DNA from: Pseudomonadota bacterium
GTDB taxonomy: Bacteria; Pseudomonadota; Alphaproteobacteria; Rhizobiales; Xanthobacteraceae
Length of the DNA: 7,995 nucleotides
NCBI GenBank assembly: GCA_021823875.1
Contig: JAKAMD010000156.1
Span: forward strand, 1-7,995
Direction of reading: 5' to 3'
Below are positions 1 through 6,267 of the stretch, piece after piece (the first letter of the stretch is position 1; every line of letters starts with the position of its first letter). Below the pieces are notes generated by a model. The model worked only from the letters and a program-made list of their open reading frames with translations, made no database searches and was not told the origin of the DNA. The translations under genes were made by a program, and so were the position numbers.

Positions 1-257
1 AGCCCGGCGGCGAACAGCGTCACGCCGGCGAGGAACCAGCCGAAGCTGCGGGGGTGGAAGTGCTGGCCGAGCGTGGGCCCGAGAATATGCGGCTTGATGA
101 GCAGCACGGCGCCCACGAGCATCAGTGCGCCATAGCCCAGCCGCGAACCGAAGCTCTCGCGCCGCATCGTTCGCTTGGCGCCGGCCGCCGCGATCAACCA
201 GATCGCGAGCCAGATCAGCCAGAGCGCGGGAACGACCGCGCCATAGAAGGTCTTCAT
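1..257 (-). CDS. Isoprenylcysteine carboxyl methyltransferase-like membrane protein, N-terminal part (cut by window edge)
   Basis: Only the first 85 codons are present; the reading frame is open to the left edge. The protein starts MKTFYGAVVPALWLIWLAIW, a first membrane segment at about residues 5-26. A basic stretch (AKRTMRRES) follows, then a second segment at about 40-55 and the start of a third at about 72-85. A short hydrophobic N-terminus, a W-rich first helix and a KRTxRRE-like basic loop are what I expect at the start of small bacterial ICMT/PEMT-type methyltransferases, which methylate lipid or small hydrophobic substrates in the inner membrane. The SAM-binding C-terminal half lies outside the window, so the family call rests on the N-terminus alone; another multi-pass membrane protein is possible. 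The start ATG (257-255) has an AGGTG Shine-Dalgarno-like sequence about 7 nt upstream. It is transcribed away from the metallo-hydrolase relic that follows. Confidence 0.6.
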   Translation of the reverse strand, partial: MKTFYGAVVPALWLIWLAIWLIAAAGAKRTMRRESFGSRLGYGALMLVGAVLLIKPHILGPTLGQHFHPRSFGWFLAGVTLFAAG

Positions 258-301
258 CGCACACCTGCCGTTCGACACCTGTAGCACAAGCCCGCCCCGC
301 A

Positions 302-432
302 CCAGCAACGGCCGCAAGGCCGTGTTCGCGGCCGTCCCCTTCGACAAGACGCTCGATCTCGCGCCCGACACGGTCGACGAGGTCGCGTCCGCGATTTCCA
401 TCCCCATGTCGCGCGTACAATTGGTGAGATGA
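302..432 (+). pseudogene. Relic copy of the 5' end of the MBL-fold metallo-hydrolase gene
   Basis: Positions 340-385 match 1706-1751 at 44 of 46 bases. The encoded peptide is PFDKTLDLAPDTVDEV, against PFNKTLDLAPDTVDEV in the intact gene at 1688. Similarity continues upstream: CCAGCAACGG (302-311) matches CCAGCATCGG (1671-1680), and GGCCGTG (318-324) aligns with GGCCATG (1684-1690), so the GTG at 322 stands where the intact gene has its ATG. The stretch between, 325-339, is more diverged (about 8 of 15). After 385 the similarity fades, and the frame ends at TGA 430-432 after 36 codons. It lacks the whole catalytic domain, so it cannot be a working enzyme. One of the two differences in the best-conserved block is synonymous and one changes Asn to Asp. 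It is best read as a truncated duplicate, or as what remained when the beta-helix gene arrived. Confidence 0.8.
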
Positions 433-587
433 ACACCGCGCAAGCTGGACCGTCACGGCAGGACGAATGCCAGGTCCGTAAATAAGTAGTTAATTTCGTT
501 CGATGCACCTGGAGGTTGTTCTGGTAGGAGAATACCCTGAAGCGAGCGGCGCACGGCCGCGCCGCCTGACAAAGGGAGATTGCTTCC
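433..587 (+). promoter_or_regulatory. AT-rich leader and presumed promoter region of the beta-helix gene
   Basis: This stretch holds no convincing ORF. Positions 479-500 are unusually AT-rich for the window (TAAATAAGTAGTTAATTT) and are the most likely place for a promoter, leaving a leader of roughly 80-90 nt before the ATG at 588. I cannot assign a convincing -35/-10 pair. The Shine-Dalgarno sequence of the next gene is GGGAG within AAAGGGAGATTGCTTCC, just before the ATG. Weak inverted repeats (GGACC 447-451 with GGTCC 473-477; ACCT-GG-AGGT at about 507-516) are too short to call regulatory sites. Confidence 0.35.
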
Positions 588-1580
588 ATGCGCAGGGTTC
601 TATCAGTGTTGAGCAGTATTTCGTTCCTGGCCGTGGTTCTCTTTTGTGCCTCGGCGGCCCACGCCCAGGCAACCCGCACTTGGGTTTCCGGCGTCGGTGA
701 CGACGCCAATCCGTGCAGCCGCACGGCACCGTGCAAGACCTTTGCCGGCGCCATATCGAAGACGGCGGCCGGCGGTGAGATCAGCGTGCTCGATCCAGGC
801 GGTTATGGCGCGGTCACGATCACCAAATCGATCAGCATCGTCAACGATTACAGTGGCGAGGCCGGGGTACTGGCCTCAGGCACAAACGGCATCACCGTCA
901 ACGCCGGCAGTTCGGATGTCATCATCCTGCGTGGGCTAGTCATCGATGGCGCGCCACCGACGGCACCGGGCCTCAACGGCATCCGGTTCCTAGCCGGTGC
1001 ATCGCTGCATGTCGAGAAGTGCCTGATCAAGAATTTCATCGCGAATGCAAGCGGCGTCGGCAATGGCATCCTGTTCGCCCCATCGACCGGGACCTCGGAG
1101 TTGTACGTGGCCAATTCGACATTCATCAACAATGGCCCGGCCTCCGGTGGGGCAAACGGCGCTGCCATCTTAGTGCAGCCAACCGGATCGGGCAGCGCGA
1201 CAATCAGCATCAGCCACGTGGAGATGCAAAACAACCGGGTTGGATTCCAGGCCAACACGACGTCGACGTCCGGTACGGTGGTGGCCGGCCTCAATTACCT
1301 TACCGCGTCTGGCAGTTCCAACAACGGCATCTCGACGGTGACGAATGCCGGCGGCCCGGCTGCTACCGTCATCGTCGCCAACTCGTTGATCGCCAACAAT
1401 GGCGCCGGCTTCGTTTCCAACGGCAGTGCAGCCACGATCCGGTTCGGCAGCTCGCTTCTCACCGGCAACGGCAACGCTGCAGTGTCGCAGAACAGCGGCA
1501 TTTTGACCTCGTACAAGAACAACGAAATCGACGGGAACGGCAACAACAACACGCCGATCACCGGCTCGGCGCTGAATTAG
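588..1580 (+). CDS. Secreted right-handed parallel beta-helix repeat protein
   Basis: The product is 330 aa. Residues 1-26 form a Sec signal peptide (MRR, a hydrophobic core, AHA before Q27). The mature start RTWVSGVGDDANPCSRTAPCKTF is a hallmark I recall from a family found in several paralogs and sporadically in rhizobia and other proteobacteria; its two cysteines (C43, C49) could form a disulfide in the periplasm. From about residue 65 to 315 the chain has short beta-strands with N-rich turns (NSTFINNGPASGG, NSLIANNGAGFVSNG, SSLLTGNGNAAV, NNEIDGNGNN), the pattern of pectate-lyase-like beta-helix folds. I see no catalytic site of a known polysaccharide lyase, so substrate and function are unknown; a surface or glycan-binding role is only a guess. 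The ATG at 588 has a GGGAG Shine-Dalgarno. The Asn/Ser/Thr-rich coding sequence looks less GC-rich than its neighbours, consistent with acquisition. It has its own terminator. Confidence 0.85.
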   Translation: MRRVLSVLSSISFLAVVLFCASAAHAQATRTWVSGVGDDANPCSRTAPCKTFAGAISKTAAGGEISVLDPGGYGAVTITKSISIVNDYSGEAGVLASGTNGITVNAGSSDVIILRGLVIDGAPPTAPGLNGIRFLAGASLHVEKCLIKNFIANASGVGNGILFAPSTGTSELYVANSTFINNGPASGGANGAAILVQPTGSGSATISISHVEMQNNRVGFQANTTSTSGTVVAGLNYLTASGSSNNGISTVTNAGGPAATVIVANSLIANNGAGFVSNGSAATIRFGSSLLTGNGNAAVSQNSGILTSYKNNEIDGNGNNNTPITGSALN

Positions 1581-1606
1581 CGGCATCCCGCAGAGCGCTC
1601 CTTGGT

Positions 1607-1642
1607 GCAATGGCGCCGGCCAGCGGCGCCATTGCTTTATTT
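1607..1642 (+). terminator. Rho-independent terminator of the beta-helix gene
   Basis: A perfect 11-bp stem is formed by GCAATGGCGCC (1607-1617) and GGCGCCATTGC (1625-1635) with a 7-nt loop, followed at once by a T-rich tail (TTTATTT, 1636-1642). It begins 26 nt after the TAG of the beta-helix gene and lies 45 nt before the metallo-hydrolase ATG. The metallo-hydrolase gene therefore probably has its own promoter or depends on readthrough. Confidence 0.85.
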
Positions 1643-1687
1643 GCACGCTTCGCTATGGGAAGGCCGGACTCCAGCATCGGACGGGCC

Positions 1688-2602
1688 ATGGCCGACGACA
1701 TCCCATTCAACAAGACGCTCGATCTTGCGCCCGACACGGTCGACGAGGTCGTGCCCGGCCTGCGCCGGGTGATGGCCAACAATCCGAGCCCGTTCACCTT
1801 CAAAGGCACGATGAGCTACATCGTCGGCCGCGGCAAGGTCGCCATCGTCGATCCTGGGCCGGACGATCCCGCCCATATCGGCGCGCTGCTCGATGCCGTG
1901 CGCAATGAGACGGTGACGGCGATCTTCGTCACCCACACCCATCGCGATCATTCGCCGGCGGTGCCGGCGGTGAAGGCGGCGACTGGCGCCACCGTCTATG
2001 CCGAGGGGCCGCATTGCGCCGCCCGGCCGCTGCATATCGGCGAGGCCAACCGGCTCGACGCCAGCGCCGACCGCGACTTCCGTCCCGACGTCGCGCTCAA
2101 GGACGGCGAGGTTGTGACCGGCGATGGCTGGACTGTCGAGGCGGTGACCACGCCCGGCCATACCGCCAACCATATGGCCTTCGCCTTTCGTGAGCGGAAC
2201 TTCTTGTTCTCCGGCGATCATGTGATGGGCTGGGCCACCTCGATCGTGGCGCCGCCCGACGGCGCCATGAGCGATTACATGACCTCGCTCGATAAGCTGA
2301 CGCGCCGTTCCGAGAGCGTCTATTTTCCCGGCCACGGCCCGGCGATCGAGGATGCTGGGCGCTTCGTCCATTATTACATCCTGCACCGCAAGGCGCGCGA
2401 AGCCTCCATCCTGCATCGCCTGCGCAAGAGCGCGGCCGACATCCCCACCATCGTGCGCGCGAGCTATATCGGCCTTGATCCGCGCCTGACCGGCGCCGCC
2501 GGCTTGTCGGTATTGGCGCATCTGGAAGACCTGGTGACGCGCGGCATTGTCGCGACCGACGGCGCGCCGGCGATCGACGGCGTTTACCGGCTGGCTGATT
2601 AG
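1688..2602 (+). CDS. MBL-fold metallo-hydrolase (LACTB2/glyoxalase II-like) with C-terminal winged helix
   Basis: The product is 304 aa. The metallo-beta-lactamase fold spans about residues 25-220: DPGPDD (55-60), the zinc motif THTHRDH (82-88, ligands H83, H85, D87, H88), PGHTANH with H158, SGDH with D177, and PGHGP with H216. All expected metal ligands are present, so the enzyme should be active as a dinuclear zinc hydrolase. Residues about 230-304 resemble the small winged-helix domain at the C-terminus of LACTB2-type members, some of which are RNases and others thioester hydrolases; the substrate cannot be told here. I chose the ATG at 1688 because MADDIPFNKT is the start I recall for rhizobial relatives and because the relic at 322 has a start codon at the same place. 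An in-frame ATG at 1655 would add 11 residues. The Shine-Dalgarno is weak (GGACGGG). The frame stays open far upstream across the beta-helix gene, but that extension is a shadow. Confidence 0.9.
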   Translation: MADDIPFNKTLDLAPDTVDEVVPGLRRVMANNPSPFTFKGTMSYIVGRGKVAIVDPGPDDPAHIGALLDAVRNETVTAIFVTHTHRDHSPAVPAVKAATGATVYAEGPHCAARPLHIGEANRLDASADRDFRPDVALKDGEVVTGDGWTVEAVTTPGHTANHMAFAFRERNFLFSGDHVMGWATSIVAPPDGAMSDYMTSLDKLTRRSESVYFPGHGPAIEDAGRFVHYYILHRKAREASILHRLRKSAADIPTIVRASYIGLDPRLTGAAGLSVLAHLEDLVTRGIVATDGAPAIDGVYRLAD

Positions 2603-2619
2603 AACGCGCCACTCATCCG

Positions 2620-2705
2620 TTCGTCCCCGCGCAAGCGGGGACCCAGCAAGGAAGAATTCCGGCTTTGTGGTTTTGACTCTGGATCCCCGCTTGCGCGGGA
2701 ATGAA
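2620..2705. repeat. Dispersed extragenic palindromic repeat between convergent genes
   Basis: Two 27-nt arms, 2620-2646 and 2679-2705, are reverse complements at 24 of 27 positions across a 32-nt spacer. Each arm is itself a hairpin: GTCCCCGC-GCAA-GCGGGGAC (2623-2642) and CCCGC-TTGC-GCGGG (2686-2699). The pattern (GTCCCCGC...GCGGGGACCCAG...CTGGATCCCCGC...) is of a type I recall as scattered in many copies between genes in rhizobial genomes. It begins 18 nt after the metallo-hydrolase stop and ends 19 nt before the stop of the convergent DUF1499 gene, so it could act as a two-way transcription end or protect 3' ends of both mRNAs. No long T-run follows on either strand. A 6-bp palindrome, GAACAC-AGA-GTGTTC (2703-2717), adjoins its right edge. 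Confidence 0.8.
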
Positions 2706-2724
2706 CACAGAGTGTTCCTCTGCT

Positions 2725-3555
2725 TTACCGCCGCTTCGGTTTCTTCTCCGGCCGTTTTGGTGCCGGCCGCGGTGCGGGACTCGGCTCGCTCGGGGTTTCG
2801 CTGACCGCATCGTCGATGTCGGAAAGCAGCGCGCGGATACGTCCGGCATTGGTGCCGAGATCGCTGAGGCCGATGCGCGAGGCCGAGCGCACGTCAATGC
2901 GTGAGCCGTCGTTCTCCGGACTCACGCGCACCACCACGTCGTCGCGGAAACCCATGATAAATGTGCGCGCCACCGCTTCGATGAAACCGTCGCGGCGCGG
3001 CGCGGGCGGGCGCGCATCGACCACGAGCCATTTGCGTTTGTCGATGATGTCCAGGGCGGCGCGGAAGGCCACGTCGGGTGTCACGTTCTCTTCGAGCGGT
3101 ACGATATCCGGATAGGCCGCGTGTTGTAGCGCGGCTGTCTTGGCGCCGGGATATTCATTGCGTCCGCGTGGCCGCAGGCGGGCGAGCAAGTCGAACTGCG
3201 GCGGATGGATGGTGTCGGTTGAAATGTCGGAGATCGCCGGTAGATTGCGGCTGCGATAGGCGAGATAGCCGGGATAGGCGAGCAGCAGCAATCCGAGGAA
3301 CAGTCCCGTGATGGCGCGGCCGAGTCCCGTACGCCCCAGCCGCCAGATCGGGATGAAGCTCAGGAAGGCGAGCAGCACGGCCAATGCGGCGCAAACCAAT
3401 GCGCCAGCAAAGGCCGCCAAGGCCGGCACGGCTTCCAACAATCCTGAGCGCAGCACGACGATCGACAGCAGCGCGACCACGAGCGCAAACCACGCTAGCC
3501 GTCCCGACCAGACGGCCAGTTGCGACATCGGCTCGGGAAACAACGGACGCCGCAT
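2725..3555 (-). CDS. DUF1499 family membrane protein
   Basis: The product is 276 aa. Three membrane segments lie at about residues 13-36, 42-67 and 76-99, followed by a soluble DUF1499-type domain at about 105-245. That domain shows NLPAISDISTDTIHPPQF, a frequent entry motif of the family, then YPDIVPL, WLVVDARPP, FIMGFRDDVVVRV and SRIDVRSASRIGLSDLGTNAGRIRAL, all typical of DUF1499. The C-terminal 30 residues are a Pro/Lys/Arg-rich tail, probably disordered. The biochemical function of DUF1499 proteins is unknown. The start is supported by GAGGTGA (3562-3568 on this strand), which overlaps the stop of the M48 peptidase gene; the gap between the genes is 6 nt, so the two are co-transcribed and perhaps translationally coupled. 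A second in-frame ATG nine codons in (MSQLAVW) is a possible alternative start. It is the last gene of the leftward cluster. Confidence 0.85.
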   Translation of the reverse strand: MRRPLFPEPMSQLAVWSGRLAWFALVVALLSIVVLRSGLLEAVPALAAFAGALVCAALAVLLAFLSFIPIWRLGRTGLGRAITGLFLGLLLLAYPGYLAYRSRNLPAISDISTDTIHPPQFDLLARLRPRGRNEYPGAKTAALQHAAYPDIVPLEENVTPDVAFRAALDIIDKRKWLVVDARPPAPRRDGFIEAVARTFIMGFRDDVVVRVSPENDGSRIDVRSASRIGLSDLGTNAGRIRALLSDIDDAVSETPSEPSPAPRPAPKRPEKKPKRR

Positions 3556-3561
3556 ATCTCG

Positions 3562-3568
3562 TCACCTC
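3562..3568 (-). promoter_or_regulatory. Shine-Dalgarno of the DUF1499 gene overlapping the M48 stop codon
   Basis: On the minus strand GAGGTGA includes the TGA stop of the peptidase gene and lies 6 nt before the ATG at 3555. This arrangement settles the longer start for the DUF1499 protein and suggests translational coupling. Confidence 0.7.
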
Positions 3569-4665
3569 GCGCAAATATGTTGGAGCGCCGCCCAGTCGGC
3601 GGCATCGAGAAAGGGGTGGGCCGGATGCGGTCCGGCGATGCGGTCGATGGCCGCGATGCGCGCGCGCGTTTCGGGATGGTCGCGCAGGATGGCCATGCCC
3701 GGCTCGGTCGCGCCGCCGATCTTGGCCAGGATGGTGCCGAGCGCACGGGCATCGCCGCCGGCCTTCTTCATCAGCGCCGCGCCATAGGCATCGGCCGCCG
3801 TTTCCTGCCGGCGCGAATAGGACGATTGCAGCACGGTCTTCGCCGCCACCACCACCGCGCCGCCGCCGATGAAATCGCCAAGCAGCATGCCGAAAAGCAG
3901 CGACAGCCCGCCCGCCTGCAGCACCGCCTTGGTGCCGTCGTGATGCGCGACGTGGCCGATCTCATGCGCGATCACGCCGGCGAGTTCGTCCGGGTTGGCG
4001 GCGGTCTTGATCAATCCCTCGAAGACATAGATGCGCGCGCTCGGCAGCGTGACGGCATTGGCCTCGCGCCGCCGCACCACCTCGGTGGTCAGTGGCATCC
4101 GTAACTGTGCGGCGTCGGACAGCCGCCGCATCATCTTGTCGAGGGCGGCGCGGCCGGCGCGCTCGCTCGGTGCCGCGCCGCATGCGAAGCCGGCGCCGAG
4201 ATGCCGGTTGTCGAGCCGCGCACGCACTTGCAAGTCCACCGCGTCGCCCAGTTTGCGCTCGGCCGCCACCGGCACAAGCGGCGCCAGGCGGTCGGCCAGC
4301 GCCGGCACGCCGAAATAGGCTACCGCCAATAGAGAGGCGGTGGCCGCCACGGTCCAGCCGATCACGCTGGCGCGCTGGCGGCGTTGCAGCGCGCCGGTGC
4401 GGTCGACAAGGATGGCGCGCACGTCGATGGCGGAAGCGAAGGCAACATCGGTGATTTCCAGCCGTTCCAGCGTGGCGCTGTCATGCCGCCCGAGTCGCAA
4501 GACGCCGGCCGGCGCGGTCAGTTCCTGAACGTCGTCATAGCGCCATTGCGCCAGCGGGCGGCCGTCAGCGCCGTCGATGTGCAGCGTGTCGGCGGCGAGC
4601 GTCACCCGCACGTCGCGGCGGGCGCTGGTTCTGCCGTCGAAGTAGATGCCGGCGCCGGAGGTCAT
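3562..4665 (-). CDS. Membrane-anchored M48 family zinc metallopeptidase
   Basis: The product is 367 aa. Residues 1-95 form a beta-rich N-terminal domain (IYFDGRTSARRDVRVTL...) of the kind that precedes M48 domains in alphaproteobacteria. One membrane segment follows at about 101-121. The M48 domain covers about 165-350, with the zinc motif HEIGH (H234, E235, H238) in VIAHEIGHVAHHDG, the third ligand E288 and D292 in SRRQETAADAYG, and the conserved HPETRARI (330-337) near the end. All catalytic residues are intact. A glycine-rich hydrophobic stretch at about 251-276 may dip into or cross the membrane. By analogy with BepA/LoiP-type enzymes it would act in the periplasm on outer-membrane or misfolded proteins, but the topology is not certain. 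The ATG at 4665 has GGAG (4676-4673) 7 nt upstream. It lies downstream of the DUF898 gene, a pairing I recall from other proteobacteria. Confidence 0.9.
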   Translation of the reverse strand: MTSGAGIYFDGRTSARRDVRVTLAADTLHIDGADGRPLAQWRYDDVQELTAPAGVLRLGRHDSATLERLEITDVAFASAIDVRAILVDRTGALQRRQRASVIGWTVAATASLLAVAYFGVPALADRLAPLVPVAAERKLGDAVDLQVRARLDNRHLGAGFACGAAPSERAGRAALDKMMRRLSDAAQLRMPLTTEVVRRREANAVTLPSARIYVFEGLIKTAANPDELAGVIAHEIGHVAHHDGTKAVLQAGGLSLLFGMLLGDFIGGGAVVVAAKTVLQSSYSRRQETAADAYGAALMKKAGGDARALGTILAKIGGATEPGMAILRDHPETRARIAAIDRIAGPHPAHPFLDAADWAALQHICAR

Positions 4666-4676
4666 GCTTTTACTCC

Positions 4677-4794
4677 GTCATTCCGGGACACCGCGAAGCG
4701 GTGGACCCGGAATCCATACGCCGCTGCCGGGGTCATGGATTCCGGGTTCGCCCGCCTTCGCCCCGCGGGCTTCGGCGGGGCACCGCGGAATGAC
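4677..4794. repeat. Dispersed REP-like palindromic element inside the DUF898-M48 operon
   Basis: The outer arms are GTCATTCCG (4677-4685) and CGGAATGAC (4786-4794). An inner perfect 13-bp inverted repeat is ACCCGGAATCCAT (4705-4717) with ATGGATTCCGGGT (4735-4747), and a hairpin CACCGC-GAA-GCGGTG sits at 4689-4703. The layout GTCATTCCGG...CCCGGAATCCAT...ATGGATTCCGGG...CGGAATGAC is a repeat type I recall as very common in Bradyrhizobium and relatives. It fills nearly all of the 148-nt gap between the DUF898 stop (4814) and the M48 start (4665). Its left edge touches the GGAG Shine-Dalgarno of the M48 gene (4673-4676), so the folded RNA would end one base from the ribosome site. Confidence 0.85.
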
Positions 4795-4813
4795 AAAACA
4801 ACAAAGTCCGGCA

Positions 4814-6064
4814 TCAATAGCCGCCCACATTGAGCGCGTCGGCCAGGCCCTCGCCGAGCGGCGAGGAGGCGCGGCCGCGCGCCTGCACCGTATCGAGCGC
4901 CGAGAGGCCCGACAATTGCAGCGATTCCATGCCCAATTGCCATAAAGAGAGCATGACGGTGGCGCGGTAGATGGTGGAATAACCGAGCGCCGCGATCACG
5001 TAGCCGGCCAGCGCGGTCAGGGTGGCGGCAATCTCGCCGCCGGTGCCGCGGTCACTCACCAGGCCGATGACGAACAGCGCCGGCAGGGAGGCGATTGCCA
5101 GTCCGATGGAAAACACCAGCGCCCACCATAGGAAGCGCATATAGGCGCCGTAGACCTGCGCGGTGCGCAGCTTCGAGCGTGTCTCGAATGCGCCGAAGCG
5201 CAACCCGCTGGTCCACCAGCGGAGCACCAGCGCTTGGAATGCCGGATAGAGCAAGGCGGCGGTGCTAACCGTGGTACCGCCCATCAGCATGGCGAACACG
5301 ATCACGTTGCCGAGCGCCGGATTGCCGCCCTCGATGCGCGCCATCACGTCGTCGCCACCCTGGCTAAGCGCATCGCCGAGCGCCGTCCAATCCACCGCTT
5401 CGACAAAGGCGCCGACCGCGAGTGCAACCGGCGCCACCACCAGGATCCACATCGGCAGCCCGCGGAAGAACAGGCCGAAACCGGAACCGGCGAAATGACC
5501 GGCGAGATCGCCGTAATAAGTGTGTCGCATCTTGTAGCGTTCGAGGCTGGCGAGCTGGAACGGATAGGCGAGCCCGAGCGTGAACACAGTTGCGATCCAC
5601 CAGGCGATCGCTCGTAGCGCATAGCCCCAGGCCGACCCCTCCTGGTGGAAGCGCAGCCCGCGATAAATGGTGCGGGTGAGGCGGTAGCGCCGGGCGCGGT
5701 AGATGGCGTACTGCCCAAGCACGAACAGCGCTGCGAAACCGGCGAGGCCCGAGATCTCACCGATTGGCCCGAGTTCAAGCGCTGCCACGAAGAAGCCGGC
5801 ATAGACCGGGATCAGAATCGCGATCGCCGCCAGAAAGCCGATCAGCAGCTCGAGCGGGGTGCCGGCATATTCCAGCGTCTCCCCGGCGATCTCGGTATTG
5901 CCCCACAGGAAGCGGCGCACGTCGGTGGTAAGCCAGAAGCGATAAATGCCGAGGGTGAGGATCAAAAGCACCGCGCCGCGCGAGAGCAGCCGCCAATAGT
6001 CGCGGCGCGTGCCCAGGAAGCGCACGCCGCCGGCCGTCGGTTCGTTCGCCGTCGGGCTGCTCAT
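4814..6064 (-). CDS. DUF898 (YjgN-like) multi-pass inner-membrane protein
   Basis: The product is 416 aa with about eight hydrophobic segments. Family signatures are visible twice. The first is VRFLGTRRDYWRLLSRG with LTLGIYRFWLTTDVRRFLWGNTEIAGETLEYAGTP (15-69), the classic DUF898 opening. Then come YRARRYRLTRTIYRGLRF (122-139) and SLERYKMRHTYYGD (173-186), the short R/Y-rich loops between helices. A second half (about 255-370) has more membrane segments, a length typical of the YjgN family. The function is unknown; E. coli YjgN is an uncharacterised inner-membrane protein. The ATG at 6064 is preceded by AGGTGG a few nt upstream. It is the first gene of the leftward cluster and is followed by a REP element and then the M48 peptidase. 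The recurrent neighbourhood suggests the protease and this membrane protein act together, but that is inference. Confidence 0.85.
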   Translation of the reverse strand: MSSPTANEPTAGGVRFLGTRRDYWRLLSRGAVLLILTLGIYRFWLTTDVRRFLWGNTEIAGETLEYAGTPLELLIGFLAAIAILIPVYAGFFVAALELGPIGEISGLAGFAALFVLGQYAIYRARRYRLTRTIYRGLRFHQEGSAWGYALRAIAWWIATVFTLGLAYPFQLASLERYKMRHTYYGDLAGHFAGSGFGLFFRGLPMWILVVAPVALAVGAFVEAVDWTALGDALSQGGDDVMARIEGGNPALGNVIVFAMLMGGTTVSTAALLYPAFQALVLRWWTSGLRFGAFETRSKLRTAQVYGAYMRFLWWALVFSIGLAIASLPALFVIGLVSDRGTGGEIAATLTALAGYVIAALGYSTIYRATVMLSLWQLGMESLQLSGLSALDTVQARGRASSPLGEGLADALNVGGY

Positions 6065-6267
6065 CCCACCTGGATAAGGCCAAGCGCGGCGGCCGGCAAT
6101 TGCCGCCGTCGCCCCGCCCCGCCTGCGGGGAAGGCTGGCGGGGGAGCGTGCCGGTTGGGGGGATTTCGGCGCGGGTTCCGGTTACGCAATGGGTACTGTC
6201 CGCCGGCCCAGTCTTGTGCTGAGTTACGCGGGGGTATCGACCAATGCGATTCTGTTGACCGGCCATC
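6065..6267. other. Divergent intergenic region with GC-rich palindromes
   Basis: This 203-nt gap separates the leftward DUF898 gene from the rightward exporter, so promoters for both should lie here. It holds a 12-bp perfect palindrome CGGCAATTGCCG (6094-6105) and a nested GC-rich inverted repeat: CCCCGC-CT-GCGGGG (6117-6130), with outer arms CCCCGCC (6112-6118) and GGCGGGG (6137-6143). The second resembles short GC-rich intergenic repeats common in rhizobia. I could not place a convincing -35/-10 pair on either strand. Confidence 0.5.

Noticed and set aside
254..754. 166-residue minus-strand open frame across the gap before the beta-helix gene
   Set aside because: It has no domain or signal and an Arg/Cys-rich composition, and runs antisense to the signal peptide of the beta-helix gene and to the relic.
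1019..1687. Long upstream extension of the metallo-hydrolase reading frame, suggesting a 527-residue fusion protein
   Set aside because: The extension runs antiphase through the beta-helix gene and its terminator, has a low-complexity Arg/Gln-rich translation, and lacks any domain. Homologs as I recall them start at MADDIPFNKT (1688).
1637..2521. 294-residue open frame on the minus strand
   Set aside because: It lies opposite the metallo-hydrolase gene, which has all zinc ligands. The translation is Arg/Gly/His-rich with no recognisable domain, as expected of a shadow in GC-rich DNA.
2703..2717. GAACAC-AGA-GTGTTC palindrome as a regulator operator
   Set aside because: It lies downstream of both flanking genes, beside a dispersed repeat, where an operator is not expected; kept only as part of the repeat region.
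4007..4014. TTGATCAA palindrome, similar to a FixK/FNR half-site pair
   Set aside because: It lacks the 4-nt spacer of a real box and lies inside the M48 coding sequence.
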